A stretch of 64,000 nucleotides of DNA, taken from the NCBI RefSeq assembly GCF_036632915.2, contig NZ_CP155552.1, positions 1,488,001 through 1,552,000 on the forward strand. The letters run 5' to 3'. The notes under the pieces are model-generated. The model was not told the origin of the DNA. It did no database searches and saw only the letters and a program-made list of their open reading frames with translations. The number at the start of each line of letters is the position of its first letter. Position 1 is the first letter of the stretch. Positions 25,918 to 35,241 of this stretch are shown in pieces. The position numbers and the translations under genes were made by a program. The stretch comes from Faecalibacterium taiwanense. Its GTDB lineage: Bacteria > Bacillota > Clostridia > Oscillospirales > Ruminococcaceae.

Positions 25918-26924
25918 CCCGCCGCCAGATGCTCACCGCCCTGTTCGGCGCGGCGGTGCTGGCACTGCCGGTGGCGGGCTGCGGCCATCAGCCGGTGCAG
26001 GACGAGCCGGGGGCGGAACTGATCCTGCGCTATGCGGAGAACCAGCCGAAGGATTATCCTACTACGCAGGCGGCGCTGGCCTTTGCGGATCTTGTGGCCC
26101 AGCGCACCGATGGCCGCGTGAAAGTGCTGGTGTACAGCGGGGGAGAACTTGGCGCGGAACAGAGCGTGATCCAGCAGATGCAGTTTGGCGGCATTGACTT
26201 CTCCCGCGTGTCCCTCAGCCAGCTGGCAGAGTATGAGCCGGCGCTGAGCGTATTGCAGCTGCCGTACCTTTACACCGACGCTGACCAGATGTGGCGCGTG
26301 CTGGATGGGTCCATCGGTGACGAATTTCTCTCCATGCTGGAGTCGCTGGAGCTGACGGGACTGTCATGGTTTGATGCCGGTGTGCGCAGCATCTACACCC
26401 GGCAGAAGGTGACAGGCCTTGCGGATCTGCAGGGCCTGACCATCCGCGTGCAGGAATCGGACATGATGAGCGAAATGATCACCGACCTCGGCGCAAAGCC
26501 GGTAAAGGTAGTGTACAGCAAGGTGTATGCCGCTCTGCACAACGGCGAGATCGATGGTGCGGAGAACAGCTGGCCCAGCTACGAGGCCATGGGTCACTAC
26601 GAGGTGGCACCGTATTTCCTGAAGGACGAGCACACCCGCGTGCCGGAAGTGCAGCTGGCAAGCCCCATGGTGATGGAAAAGCTGGCCGCACTGGACGAGC
26701 GCTACCCGGAGATCATCCGCCTGTGTGCCCGGGAGAGCGCCAAGGTGGAGCGCAGGATCTGGGCGCAGCAGGAGGCGGAATCGGAAAGTGATCTGCGTGC
26801 AGCAGGCATTGAGGTGACAGAGCTGGACGAAGAAGAAAAGGCGAGGTTCCGTGCTGCTGTGCAGCCGATGTATGATCGGTTTGCCCAGCAGGGCGAATTG
26901 ATCGCCCGCATCCGGCAGGCATAA
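25914..26924 (+). CDS. TRAP-type substrate-binding lipoprotein in the two-component operon
   Basis: A 336-residue DctP-family periplasmic-type binding protein with lipobox LPVAGCGH after a short signal peptide. Domain signatures are RVKVLVYSGGELGAEQSV, LQGLTIRVQES and LHNGEIDGAENSWPSYE. The start is GTG 25914 overlapping the regulator stop. There is no permease gene with it. The true transporter set starts at 27271. A sensory role, presenting ligand to the adjacent kinase, is plausible. It could also be a second solute receptor for the same permease. Confidence 0.9.
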   Translation: MTRRQMLTALFGAAVLALPVAGCGHQPVQDEPGAELILRYAENQPKDYPTTQAALAFADLVAQRTDGRVKVLVYSGGELGAEQSVIQQMQFGGIDFSRVSLSQLAEYEPALSVLQLPYLYTDADQMWRVLDGSIGDEFLSMLESLELTGLSWFDAGVRSIYTRQKVTGLADLQGLTIRVQESDMMSEMITDLGAKPVKVVYSKVYAALHNGEIDGAENSWPSYEAMGHYEVAPYFLKDEHTRVPEVQLASPMVMEKLAALDERYPEIIRLCARESAKVERRIWAQQEAESESDLRAAGIEVTELDEEEKARFRAAVQPMYDRFAQQGELIARIRQA

Positions 26925-27270
26925 GCCCCACAGCAAAGCCCGGAAAAGATGGGCAAAGAAATCAGGAAAACAGAATAAAGAACCGGCAAAGCGCTGTGTG
27001 CTCTGAACCCCAAAGGGAAGGGCATCCAGCGCTTTGCTTCTATCTGGAATACAGAAATGTATCCATCTGTTAGGCGAAGGTGCACAAACAAAAAGCAAAG
27101 CACTTGGCATTTTTCACAAAAGAAATTCTGACATTTTTTCAAAAAACAGGACATTTTTTGAAAGCCCTTGTTTCGTTTAAAAAATTTGCTAAAGTGTGTA
27201 CAGTAAATGAACGGCATGCGGGTCCTGTGCAGACCGTGCTGTTCGGGAGATTTAAGGAGGACGATTTATT
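26925..27270 (+). promoter_or_regulatory. Control region of dctPQM
   Basis: This 346-bp gap has no gene. A -35 TTGTTT (27168-27173) and -10 TAAAGT (27190-27195) are 16 bp apart. Upstream lie three related A/T-rich boxes: GGCATTTTTC (27106-27115), GACATTTTTTC (27130-27140) and GACATTTTTTG (27150-27160). The last two are 20 bp apart. Their place just upstream of the -35 fits an AraC-type activator, possibly the regulator at 25108. Confidence 0.45.
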
Positions 27271-28362
27271 ATGAAAAAGATCACTCGTCGCAGCTTTCTG
27301 GCAGCAGCCGGTGTTTCCGCCGCTGCTCTGGCTCTGACCGCATGTGGTGGCTCCAGCAATTCTGCTGCTGCTTCCACCTCTACCGCAGCTTCTTCCACCG
27401 CAGCTTCTGCTGCTGGTGATGCTACTGCTGCTGCAAACGATCCCAAGGTGACTCTGGTCTACGCCGAGGTCAACCCGCTGGATACCATCGTTGGTCAGAC
27501 CGCTACCCACTTCAAGGAGAAGGTCGAGGAGCTGACCGGCGGTTCCGTCGTCATCGACGTGCAGGCTTCCGGCGTTCTGGGTTCTGAGAACGACGTTCTG
27601 GATGCAATTCTGGGCGGTTCTACCTCCATCGATATGAGCCGTATCTCCGCTTTCGCACTGACCAGCTACGGCTGCAACAAGTCCAAGCTGCTGTCTATCC
27701 CCTTCACCTTCGAGAACCGCGCACACTTCTGGAACTTCGCCAACAGCGATCTGGCACCTGAGTTCCTGAACGAGCCTCAGGAGCTGGGCCTGCCCGTTCG
27801 TGGTGTCTTCTACGGCGAAGAGGGCTTCCGTCACTTCTTCACGGTCAACCCGGTTTCCGGCATCGATGATTTCAAGGGCCTGAAGCTGCGCGTGTCCAAC
27901 GACCCCGTCATGAACGGCCTGGTCGAGGGTCTGGGCGCTAACCCCACCGTCGTTTCCTTCGGTGAGCTGTACAGCGCACTGCAGACCGGCGTTGTGGATG
28001 GTGCTGAGCAGCCCATCGCAAACTACAAGTCCAATGCATTCCCCGAGGTTGCCAACAACCTGATCCTGGACGGCCACACTCTGGGCGCTGTTCAGGCTGT
28101 TATCACTGATAACGCATGGGGCAAGCTGACCGAGAACCAGCAGGCTGCCATCATGGAGGCCGGTGCTGATACGCAGGCCTTCAATGCAGACCTGTCCGAG
28201 ACCGCTGAGAACAAGGTTCTGGATGAGCTGAAGAGCTCCGGCTGCAATGTCGTGGATGTTCCCGATAAGGCACCTTGGCAGGAAGCTTGCCAGAAGGTCA
28301 TCAGCGAGAACACCTCCGATCAGGCTGAGCTGTATCAGCAGCTGCTGGACATGAAGGCATAA
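27271..28362 (+). CDS. dctP: TRAP transporter substrate-binding lipoprotein DctP
   Basis: A 363-residue protein with a twin-arginine-like n-region KKITRRSFLAAAG and lipobox LALTACGG, then a Ser/Ala/Thr-rich linker (about 28-55). The DctP fold includes GGSVVIDVQASGVLGSENDV, FKGLKLRVSNDPVMNG and LQTGVVDGAEQPIANYKSN. It captures a carboxylate, most likely a hexuronate given uxuAB nearby, and delivers it to DctQM. Codon use is highly biased, as in abundantly made proteins. A terminator-like hairpin separates it from dctQ. Confidence 0.94.
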   Translation: MKKITRRSFLAAAGVSAAALALTACGGSSNSAAASTSTAASSTAASAAGDATAAANDPKVTLVYAEVNPLDTIVGQTATHFKEKVEELTGGSVVIDVQASGVLGSENDVLDAILGGSTSIDMSRISAFALTSYGCNKSKLLSIPFTFENRAHFWNFANSDLAPEFLNEPQELGLPVRGVFYGEEGFRHFFTVNPVSGIDDFKGLKLRVSNDPVMNGLVEGLGANPTVVSFGELYSALQTGVVDGAEQPIANYKSNAFPEVANNLILDGHTLGAVQAVITDNAWGKLTENQQAAIMEAGADTQAFNADLSETAENKVLDELKSSGCNVVDVPDKAPWQEACQKVISENTSDQAELYQQLLDMKA

Positions 28363-28396
28363 TTGAAAAAGCCTTTCCTGTTCTGAGATAGTATAT

Positions 28397-28446
28397 AGCC
28401 CGGCGGGGGACTACGGGATACGCCCGCAGACCTGCCGGGCTTTTTA
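28397..28446 (+). terminator. Hairpin between dctP and dctQ, probable partial terminator
   Basis: AGCCCGGC and GCCGGGCT enclose a 28-nt region with internal pairing and are followed by TTTTT. The ribosome site of dctQ is 5 bp further on, so read-through is needed for dctQM. Confidence 0.65.
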
Positions 28447-28461
28447 TATGGAGGAATTCAT

Positions 28462-28983
28462 ATGCCGAAAATCTTTACCACTTTGGATAAGATCAAGCCG
28501 GTGTACGACATCACCTACAAAGTGGTCCTGTTTATCTGCAAGCTGCTGCTGATCGCAGATATCCTCATCACTACCATGTCGGTCATCGGTCGTTACGTCT
28601 CGTTCATCCCGGACCCGGCATGGTCGGAAGAGGTTGTGCTGACCTGTATGAGCTACATGGCCGTGCTGAGTGCTGCTCTGGCCATCCGCCGCGGTGCCCA
28701 TATCCGCATGACTGCGTTTGACGTGTATCTGCCCAAAATCGCCGTCAAGGTGCTGGATATTCTGGCCGATCTTGCCGTGTGCATTCTGGGTGTCATCATG
28801 ATGGTGGTCGGCTGGAACTATGCCACCACTCTGGGCGGCCGCGGCTTCTACGTGTCCATGCCCTGGCTGAGCCGCTTCTGGATGTACTTCCCGGTGCCGC
28901 TGGCCGGTGTTGCCATGATCATCTTCGAGATCGAGGCACTGTACAACCACATCAAGAGCATTTTTGTAAAGGAGGAAGTGTAA
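28462..28983 (+). CDS. dctQ: TRAP transporter small permease DctQ
   Basis: A 173-residue protein with four membrane segments. The family signature is PAWSEEVVLTCMSYMAVLSA followed by IRRGAHIRM. It forms the membrane complex with DctM that uses an ion gradient for uptake. GGAGG lies 7 bp before the ATG, and dctM starts 1 bp after the stop. Confidence 0.93.
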   Translation: MPKIFTTLDKIKPVYDITYKVVLFICKLLLIADILITTMSVIGRYVSFIPDPAWSEEVVLTCMSYMAVLSAALAIRRGAHIRMTAFDVYLPKIAVKVLDILADLAVCILGVIMMVVGWNYATTLGGRGFYVSMPWLSRFWMYFPVPLAGVAMIIFEIEALYNHIKSIFVKEEV

Positions 28984-28984
28984 T

Positions 28985-30325
28985 ATGACAGTTCAGACAC
29001 TGGCAATCATTGTCCTTCTTGTCAGCTTCTTTGTAATGATCTTCCTGCGTTTCCCCATTGCATACGCCGTTGGTCTTTCCAGCGTGCTGTGCATGATGGT
29101 GCAGGGTCAGGCACTGACCGATGTCTGCCGTCTGATGGTCAAGGGCATCTCTTCCTTCAGCCTGATGGCCGTGCCGTTCTTCATCACCATGGGCGTACTC
29201 ATGGGCTCCGGCGGCATTTCTGAAAAGCTGATCGCTCTGGCTGATGCCTGCGTGGGCTGGATGCGCGGCGGCATGGCAATGGTCAACATCGTTGCTTCCT
29301 ACTTCTTCGGCGGTATTTCCGGTTCTGCATCTGCAGATACCGCTTCCATCGGCTCCATCATGATCCCCATGATGGTCGATCAGGGCTACGATGCCGACTT
29401 CTCCACTGCTGTTACCATCACCTCCTCCTGCGAGGGTCTGCTGGTTCCTCCGAGCCACAACATGGTCATTTATGCCACCACTGCCGGCGGCATCTCGGTC
29501 GGCAGCCTGTTCCTGGCAGGTTATCTGCCCGGTGCTCTGCTGGCCATCGTCCTGATGATCGGTTCCTACATCATCTCGGTCAAGGAGAATTACCCCAAGG
29601 GCTCTCCGTTCAGCATCAAGGGCTTCGTTAAGCAGCTGGGCACTTCCATCTGGGCACTGGCCGCTGTTATTATCGTTGTGTTCGGCGTTGTTGGCGGTGT
29701 GTTCACCGCTACCGAGTCTGCAGCTATTGCAGTTATCTACTCTCTGTTCGTGTCGGTGTTCGTCTACAAGGGTCTGGACTGGAAGGGTGTCTGGCATGCA
29801 CTGGATGAGTGCGTGAACACTCTGTCCATCGTGCTGATCCTGATCGCCACCTCTGCAGTCTTCGGCAACTGCCTGACCATGCTGCATGTGCCGGATCTGG
29901 CTGCAAATGCCATTACCAGCGTCACCGATAACCCCTACATCATCGCTCTGCTGATCGATTTGATCATCTTGGTTCTGGGCTGCATCATGGATATGGCTCC
30001 CATCATCCTGATCGCTACTCCCATCCTGCTGCCCATCGCAACCTCCATCGGTATCGATCCCATCCAGTTCGGTATCATTGTGGTTCTGAACTGCGGCATC
30101 GGCCTGCTGACTCCTCCTGTCGGCGCTGTGCTGTTCATCGGCTCTGCCGTTGCAAAGCGCCCGATGGAAAAGGTCGTCAAGGCGACCCTGCCGTTCTACC
30201 TGTGCATGTTCGTTGCACTGCTGCTGCTGACCTTCATCCCCGACATCAGCCTGGCGATCCCCAAGCTGCTGGGCGGCTACGTCAGCCCCATCACCAACCC
30301 GCTGGGTCCTGTGTTCATCCACTGA
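28985..30325 (+). CDS. dctM: TRAP transporter large permease DctM
   Basis: A 446-residue protein with about 12 membrane segments, the ion-coupled channel subunit. Typical stretches are FFGGISGSASADTASIGSIM, VPPSHNMVIYATTAGGISVG and LTPPVGAVLFIGSAV. It completes the dctPQM set and is followed by a terminator. Confidence 0.95.
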   Translation: MTVQTLAIIVLLVSFFVMIFLRFPIAYAVGLSSVLCMMVQGQALTDVCRLMVKGISSFSLMAVPFFITMGVLMGSGGISEKLIALADACVGWMRGGMAMVNIVASYFFGGISGSASADTASIGSIMIPMMVDQGYDADFSTAVTITSSCEGLLVPPSHNMVIYATTAGGISVGSLFLAGYLPGALLAIVLMIGSYIISVKENYPKGSPFSIKGFVKQLGTSIWALAAVIIVVFGVVGGVFTATESAAIAVIYSLFVSVFVYKGLDWKGVWHALDECVNTLSIVLILIATSAVFGNCLTMLHVPDLAANAITSVTDNPYIIALLIDLIILVLGCIMDMAPIILIATPILLPIATSIGIDPIQFGIIVVLNCGIGLLTPPVGAVLFIGSAVAKRPMEKVVKATLPFYLCMFVALLLLTFIPDISLAIPKLLGGYVSPITNPLGPVFIH

Positions 30326-30353
30326 TGGCCTGACGGCGTAAGGTAAAACCGTT

Positions 30354-30387
30354 AAAGTCCTCTGCATGAAAGTGCAGGGGACTTTTT
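30354..30387 (+). terminator. Terminator of dctPQM
   Basis: AAAGTCCTCTGCA and TGCAGGGGACTTT stem with a T tract. Confidence 0.85.
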
Positions 30388-30414
30388 TGTATGCTAAAAA
30401 CTTTATTTTCCCTC

Positions 30415-30442
30415 TTGCATTCTGTCGGAATCGTGCTATAAT
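30415..30442 (+). promoter_or_regulatory. Promoter of rpmE
   Basis: TTGCAT (30415-30420), 16 bp, perfect TATAAT (30437-30442). The untranslated leader is about 110 nt. Confidence 0.7.
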
Positions 30443-30559
30443 AGTAAGGCAATCGTTTCCAAGGCCGCTCGACGGGGTAGCCGATATTGAAGGTTGTGAT
30501 GGGCACATACATTTATAATATGGCCCCAATAAGTCAGAACCAGAAATGAGGTGAAAAGA

Positions 30560-30760
30560 ATGAAACAGGGTATCCATCCGAACTACGTTGACTGCACCAT
30601 CACCTGCGCATGCGGCAACGTCATTAAGACTCGTTCCACCAAGCCTGAGATCCACGTCGAAGTTTGCTCCAAGTGCCATCCTTTCTACACTGGCAAGCAG
30701 AAGCTGGTTGACTCCGGCGGACGTGTTGAGCGCTTCAACAAGCGTTTCGGCCGTAAGTAA
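30560..30760 (+). CDS. rpmE: 50S ribosomal protein L31, zinc-binding form
   Basis: A 66-residue protein with four cysteines, in [10 protein letters not shown] and [13 protein letters not shown], the zinc-binding (C+) form of L31. ATG 30560 is preceded by GAGGTG. A GTG three codons earlier overlaps that site and is less likely. Confidence 0.97.
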   Translation: MKQGIHPNYVDCTITCACGNVIKTRSTKPEIHVEVCSKCHPFYTGKQKLVDSGGRVERFNKRFGRK

Positions 30761-30773
30761 TTATGGTTTTCTG

Positions 30774-30807
30774 AGCACCGTTTCCTTTGGGAGACGGTGC
30801 TTTTTTG
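30774..30807 (+). terminator. Terminator of rpmE
   Basis: AGCACCGT and ACGGTGCT stem followed by TTTTT. Confidence 0.85.
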
Positions 30808-30949
30808 CTGCCTTTTTGGTATATGAAAGGGCGGCCTTAATCATTCTTAAGAATTCTTTTTGCATCCCGCCACAGGATTGTCTTATTTTTTACACATTTT
30901 CGGTCTAAAATATACCAGCATTGAACTAGATGAAAAAGGAGCGTTTGCT

Positions 30950-31924
30950 GTGATCGAAGTATCGCATCTGAGCAAAAAGTATGGCACGCACCCTGCCATT
31001 GAAGATTTGTCCTTTACGGTGGGCGACGGCCAGATCTTCGGCCTGCTCGGCCCAAACGGCGCGGGCAAATCCACGATCATGAATATCCTCACCGGCTACC
31101 TTGCCCCCACCTCCGGTGAAGTGAAGGTGGCGGGCTTCAGCCTGCCGGAGCAGGCCCGGCAGGCCAAGGCCTGTGTGGGCTATCTGCCCGAGCAGCCGCC
31201 GCTCTACCCGGAAATGACGGTGCAGGAATATCTGGATTTTGCTGCAGAGCTGAAAGGCATCAAAAAGAAGGCCGACCGCAAAGAACAGGTGCGCAAAGCT
31301 GCCCGCCGCACCGGGCTGGAAGAGGTGCTGCCCCGGCTCATCCGCAGTCTGTCCAAGGGCTACCGCCAGCGCGTGGGCATTGCGCAGGCGCTGCTGGGCG
31401 CGCCGCAGCTCATCATTCTGGACGAGCCTACCGTAGGCCTTGACCCTGCACAGGTCATCGAGATCCGCAGACTCATTCAGGAACTGGGCAAGACCCATAC
31501 GGTCATTTTGTCCAGCCACATCCTCAGCGAGGTGCAGGCGGTGTGCAGTCAGGTACTGATCCTGTCCAAGGGGCATTTGGTGGCGGTGGGTGCGCCGGAA
31601 CAGCTGGCCGAAAAGCTGAACCCCGGCAGCCGTCTGCGCGCTACCGCTCTGGGCGGGGGGAAGACCGTGCTGAAAACAGTCGGCTCCATTCCGGGCATCC
31701 GCAAGGTGGAGATCGAATCCGAGGCCGACGGACAGGTGACCTTTACCGCAGAAAGTGCCGATGCTTCTGACCGCCGTGCCGAGGTGTCCCGCGCCCTTTC
31801 GCAGGCCGGATGCACGGTGCTGGCGCTGGCAGCGGAAAACAGGACGCTGGAGGAAGTGTTCCTTGCACTGACCGAAAACGAGTCTGAAACACCATCGGAT
31901 GAAGGGGAGGAGAAAACGGAATGA
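30950..31924 (+). CDS. ABC transporter ATPase (GldA-like)
   Basis: About 324 residues with a full ABC ATPase domain: Walker A LLGPNGAGKST, signature LSKGYRQRVG and Walker B LIILDEPTVGLDP. A C-terminal extra domain of about 90 residues is typical of ABC-2 exporter ATPases. GTG 30950 is chosen for AAAGGAG 9-10 bp upstream. Earlier in-frame codons lack a site and do not resemble the family. It overlaps the permease gene by 4 bp. It is first of a four-gene unit resembling the GldAFG-type system of unknown substrate. Confidence 0.92.
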   Translation: MIEVSHLSKKYGTHPAIEDLSFTVGDGQIFGLLGPNGAGKSTIMNILTGYLAPTSGEVKVAGFSLPEQARQAKACVGYLPEQPPLYPEMTVQEYLDFAAELKGIKKKADRKEQVRKAARRTGLEEVLPRLIRSLSKGYRQRVGIAQALLGAPQLIILDEPTVGLDPAQVIEIRRLIQELGKTHTVILSSHILSEVQAVCSQVLILSKGHLVAVGAPEQLAEKLNPGSRLRATALGGGKTVLKTVGSIPGIRKVEIESEADGQVTFTAESADASDRRAEVSRALSQAGCTVLALAAENRTLEEVFLALTENESETPSDEGEEKTE

Positions 31925-32793
31925 CCGCCATTTTAAAACGCGAAATCCGCAGCAGCTTTCATGGCATGATCGGCTACGTGCTCACCGCCTTTATGCTGGC
32001 GGCAACGGCCATCTATTTTGTTGCCCTGAATCTGGGCTACGGCCTGACGGATTTTGGCTATTACACGCTTTACCGCACCACGTTTGTGCTGCTTTTGTAT
32101 ATCCCGGTGCTCACCATGCGCTCCTTTGCAGAGGAACGCCGCACCCGCACCGATCAGCTGCTGCTTACCAGCCCGGTGTCTGTGTGGGAGATCGTGCTGG
32201 GCAAATTCTTTGCCCTGTGCGTCATCTTTGCACTGCCGTGCCTTGCCGATGCGGTCATGATCCTTGTACTGGCCGCACTGGGTGCCACCGGCACGGCCAC
32301 GCTGGCAAACTTGGCCGCTCTGCTGTGCTATTATCTCATGGGCTGCGCCGCCATTGCCATTGGCGTGTTTCTTTCCAGCCTGACCGAGAATCAGATCATT
32401 GCTGCGGTGGCAGGTGTTGCCGCACTGCTGCTGGCCTACATGATGCCCAGCCTGCGCAGCATGTTCACCGCAGGCAGCGCAGTGGCGCTGGCCCTGTTCA
32501 CCGCCATTGCGGCAGTGCTCAGTGTGGTGGCAGGTCTGCGTACCCGCAGCTTTACGCTGGGCTGCCTGACCTTTGCGGGCTGCTGTGTGGTGCTGACGGC
32601 ACTGTTCCTGCTGCAGAGCAGCTGGCTGACTGAAGCGTTCAGCGCGGTGCTCAGCGGGCTGTGCCTGTTCACGCCGTTTGAAGAGTTTGTCAACAACAGC
32701 TTTTCCATCCCGACGCTGGTGTACTACCTGACCGTGACCATGCTGTTTTTGTTCTTCACGGCGCAGGGGCTGGAAAAGCGCCGCTGGAACTGA
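31921..32793 (+). CDS. ABC-2 type permease (GldF-like)
   Basis: A 290-residue protein with six or more membrane segments. It starts MTAILKREIRSSFHGMIGYV, the usual opening of GldF-like permeases, and has RSFAEERRTRTDQLLLTSPV near 60-80. It partners the ATPase encoded just upstream. The substrate is unknown. Confidence 0.9.
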   Translation: MTAILKREIRSSFHGMIGYVLTAFMLAATAIYFVALNLGYGLTDFGYYTLYRTTFVLLLYIPVLTMRSFAEERRTRTDQLLLTSPVSVWEIVLGKFFALCVIFALPCLADAVMILVLAALGATGTATLANLAALLCYYLMGCAAIAIGVFLSSLTENQIIAAVAGVAALLLAYMMPSLRSMFTAGSAVALALFTAIAAVLSVVAGLRTRSFTLGCLTFAGCCVVLTALFLLQSSWLTEAFSAVLSGLCLFTPFEEFVNNSFSIPTLVYYLTVTMLFLFFTAQGLEKRRWN

Positions 32794-32808
32794 GGGAAGG
32801 GGAACAAC

Positions 32809-34239
32809 ATGAAAAATTTCAAAGTTTCTTCCTCCGCAAACGGCAAGGTGTTCCGCAATGGGCTGTACTCCACGGCCATTCTGGCAGCAGCCATCGTGTT
32901 GGCCGTGCTGATCAACCTGCTGGTGGGGGCCATCCCGAAAAAATACACCGAGTTCGACCTCTCTGCCGCCAAAATGTACACGCTGGGCGACAGCTCCAGA
33001 CAGCTGATGCAGAGCCTGGATCAGGACGTGACTGTTTATTATCTCTGTGAGACCGGCAGCGAGGATGCCATTATCACCAAGCTGCTGGATCACTACGCCG
33101 ACGAGAGCGGTCACTTCCACTGGGAGCAGAAGGACCCGGCGCTTTACCCGACCTTTGCAGCGCAGTACGGCGCAGAGAATGCATCCACCGGCAGTCTGAT
33201 CGTGGTCAGCGGTGAGAACAGCGAAGTGCTGAACGCCGCCGAACTTTACGAGTACGATTACTCCGATTACTACACCACCGGCGCTGCCAACGTGACCTTT
33301 GGCGGCGAAAAGCAGATCAGCTCTGCCATCTACAAGCTGACTGCCGCAGCAGAAAGTCATGCCTACTACACCACCAACCACGGCGAGCAGGCGCTTACCT
33401 CCTCGCTGACCGAGGCGCTCAAGGCGCAGAATATCGATGCCCAGCCGCTGGATCTGCTCACCGGCACCATCCCGGAGGACTGTGATCTGCTCATCATCAG
33501 CGACCCCGCTTCGGATTTTGCAGCTGACGGCCTTGTGGATGAGATCGCGCAGCTGCAGGCCTATCTGGAAAACGGCGGCAAGGTGCTGCTGACCACCAGC
33601 GGCTATACCGAAACGCCCAATCTGGATGCAGTGATGGCACAGTTCGGCCTTGCGCGTGAGCCGGGCCTTGTGGTGGAGGGCGATGCGGGCCACGCGCTGT
33701 ACGGCTACCCGTACTCGCTGTTCCCGGACTACGCGGCCGCCGACGAAAGCACCGCGCTGGACGGCGTGAATCAGAGCACCCATGTGATGCTCTCGGTGGC
33801 ACAGGGCATCACCATTACCGAGACAGACGATGTGACGGCGGAGCCGCTGCTGTATACCACCGAGGATGCCTACAGCAAGCAGGACTTTGATGCCAGCTCT
33901 TCTTCCGCAAAGGAAGCCGGCGATACCGACGGCCCGTTCTCGCTGGCCGTATGGGCGCGCAATGACTCCACCGGTGCCGAGGTGATCTGGATCGGCTGCC
34001 CCAACATGGACAACGAGCAGGTGTACCAGTCCATCCCGGGCAACCTGACCTTCCTGCAGGGCTGTGCCGCTTCGCTGGTAGGGCAGAGCCTGCTCATCGA
34101 CACCAAAGCACTGGAAGCTGCACCCATCACGGTCCCGGCTTCCGCATCCATGACGCTGGGCATGGTGTTCGTATTCGTGCTGCCCGCAGCAGTGCTCATT
34201 GCAGGTGCTGTGGAGGTGCTGCTGCGTCGCCGCAGGTAA
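32809..34239 (+). CDS. GldG-family ABC auxiliary protein
   Basis: A 476-residue protein with an N-terminal membrane segment (about 22-44), a long extracytoplasmic domain and a C-terminal membrane segment (VFVFVLPAAVLIAGAVEVLL) followed by arginines. The region DLSAAKMYTLGDSSRQLMQS is typical of the ABC_transp_aux (GldG) family. It is co-directional with the ATPase and permease and 15 bp behind the permease. Confidence 0.88.
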   Translation: MKNFKVSSSANGKVFRNGLYSTAILAAAIVLAVLINLLVGAIPKKYTEFDLSAAKMYTLGDSSRQLMQSLDQDVTVYYLCETGSEDAIITKLLDHYADESGHFHWEQKDPALYPTFAAQYGAENASTGSLIVVSGENSEVLNAAELYEYDYSDYYTTGAANVTFGGEKQISSAIYKLTAAAESHAYYTTNHGEQALTSSLTEALKAQNIDAQPLDLLTGTIPEDCDLLIISDPASDFAADGLVDEIAQLQAYLENGGKVLLTTSGYTETPNLDAVMAQFGLAREPGLVVEGDAGHALYGYPYSLFPDYAAADESTALDGVNQSTHVMLSVAQGITITETDDVTAEPLLYTTEDAYSKQDFDASSSSAKEAGDTDGPFSLAVWARNDSTGAEVIWIGCPNMDNEQVYQSIPGNLTFLQGCAASLVGQSLLIDTKALEAAPITVPASASMTLGMVFVFVLPAAVLIAGAVEVLLRRRR

Positions 34240-34251
34240 GGGGGCACTGCC

Positions 34252-35235
34252 ATGAAAACAAAACAGCGCACCCTTGCGGTGCTTCTGGTGCTGGTGCTTG
34301 TGCTGGGCGGGCTGCTGTGGTTTGTCAGCCGCAGCAATGCCGCAGAAGAGGCTGCTTCCAGCGCCGCCGCAGAGGGCAGCATCCTGCTTTCTTCTTTTGC
34401 GGCAGGCGATGTGACCAGCATCCGGTATGCCTATGGCGGCGAAACGCTTACCCTAAATTACGATTCCGGCAGCTGGACGCTGGCGGATGACCCGGACTAT
34501 CATCTGGATGTATCTGCCTGCAATACCATGGTCACGGCGCTGGCATCCCTGAACGCCAAACGTCAGCTCACGGCTCAGCCCGGCGAGGACTACGGCCTTG
34601 CCGACCCGGCTGTTACGGTCACGGTGACGGCGGCAGGCGAGACGAATACCTTTGCCTTTGGCACCGAGAACCCGGTCACAGGAGATCTGTACGTGCAGAA
34701 GGCAGGGGACGATGCCGTGTACACCGTTTCTGGCAACAAGGCGGCCTGCTTTGAGCTGACCAAAGCGGACCTTTTTGGCGCGTTCAACCCGGCGGGACTG
34801 ACAGCCTCCGCGCTGGAAAGTGTTTCCATTATGACGGGCAGCGGCACCCTTGCACTGAATGCAGTCTCTGAGCCTGCGGAAGCGGAGAGCGATTCCTCGG
34901 AAAGTGCGGCCGATTCCACCACCTATCAGACCGTGTGGCGGCTGGCCGATGAACCCTTTGCCGATCTGGACGACAGCAAGGTGCAGAGCATCCTCTCTGC
35001 TCTGGCAGGCTATGTGACCGCACAAATCACGGATGCCGACCCTTCGGCCTATGGCTTTGCTGCACCGCTTGCAACGGTGCGGGCCGCCTCTGCCGATGGG
35101 ACCGTGACCCTCCACTACGCCGAAAATGCAGACGGCTGCTGGATGATGGTGGAGGGGGACAGTTCCGTCTATGCGGTTGACCTTGACACTGTGCAGGCCC
35201 TTCTGATAACGGCCGCTGCCTTAAAAGCGGAATAA
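34252..35235 (+). CDS. DUF4340 domain protein
   Basis: A 327-residue protein with an N-terminal signal-anchor (LAVLLVLVLVLGGLLWFVS) and an extracytoplasmic DUF4340-type beta-rich region in two related halves (DYGLADPAVTVTVTAAG near 115 and PSAYGFAAPLATVRAASADG near 265). It commonly accompanies GldG-type ABC systems, as here, 12 bp after the GldG-like gene. The function is unknown. Confidence 0.85.
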   Translation: MKTKQRTLAVLLVLVLVLGGLLWFVSRSNAAEEAASSAAAEGSILLSSFAAGDVTSIRYAYGGETLTLNYDSGSWTLADDPDYHLDVSACNTMVTALASLNAKRQLTAQPGEDYGLADPAVTVTVTAAGETNTFAFGTENPVTGDLYVQKAGDDAVYTVSGNKAACFELTKADLFGAFNPAGLTASALESVSIMTGSGTLALNAVSEPAEAESDSSESAADSTTYQTVWRLADEPFADLDDSKVQSILSALAGYVTAQITDADPSAYGFAAPLATVRAASADGTVTLHYAENADGCWMMVEGDSSVYAVDLDTVQALLITAAALKAE

Positions 35236-35241
35236 AAACCT

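Noticed and set aside
28952..30679. 575-codon reverse frame across dctM and rpmE
   Set aside because: Low-complexity His/Asp/Gln-rich translation, opposite two clear genes, and no start signal.
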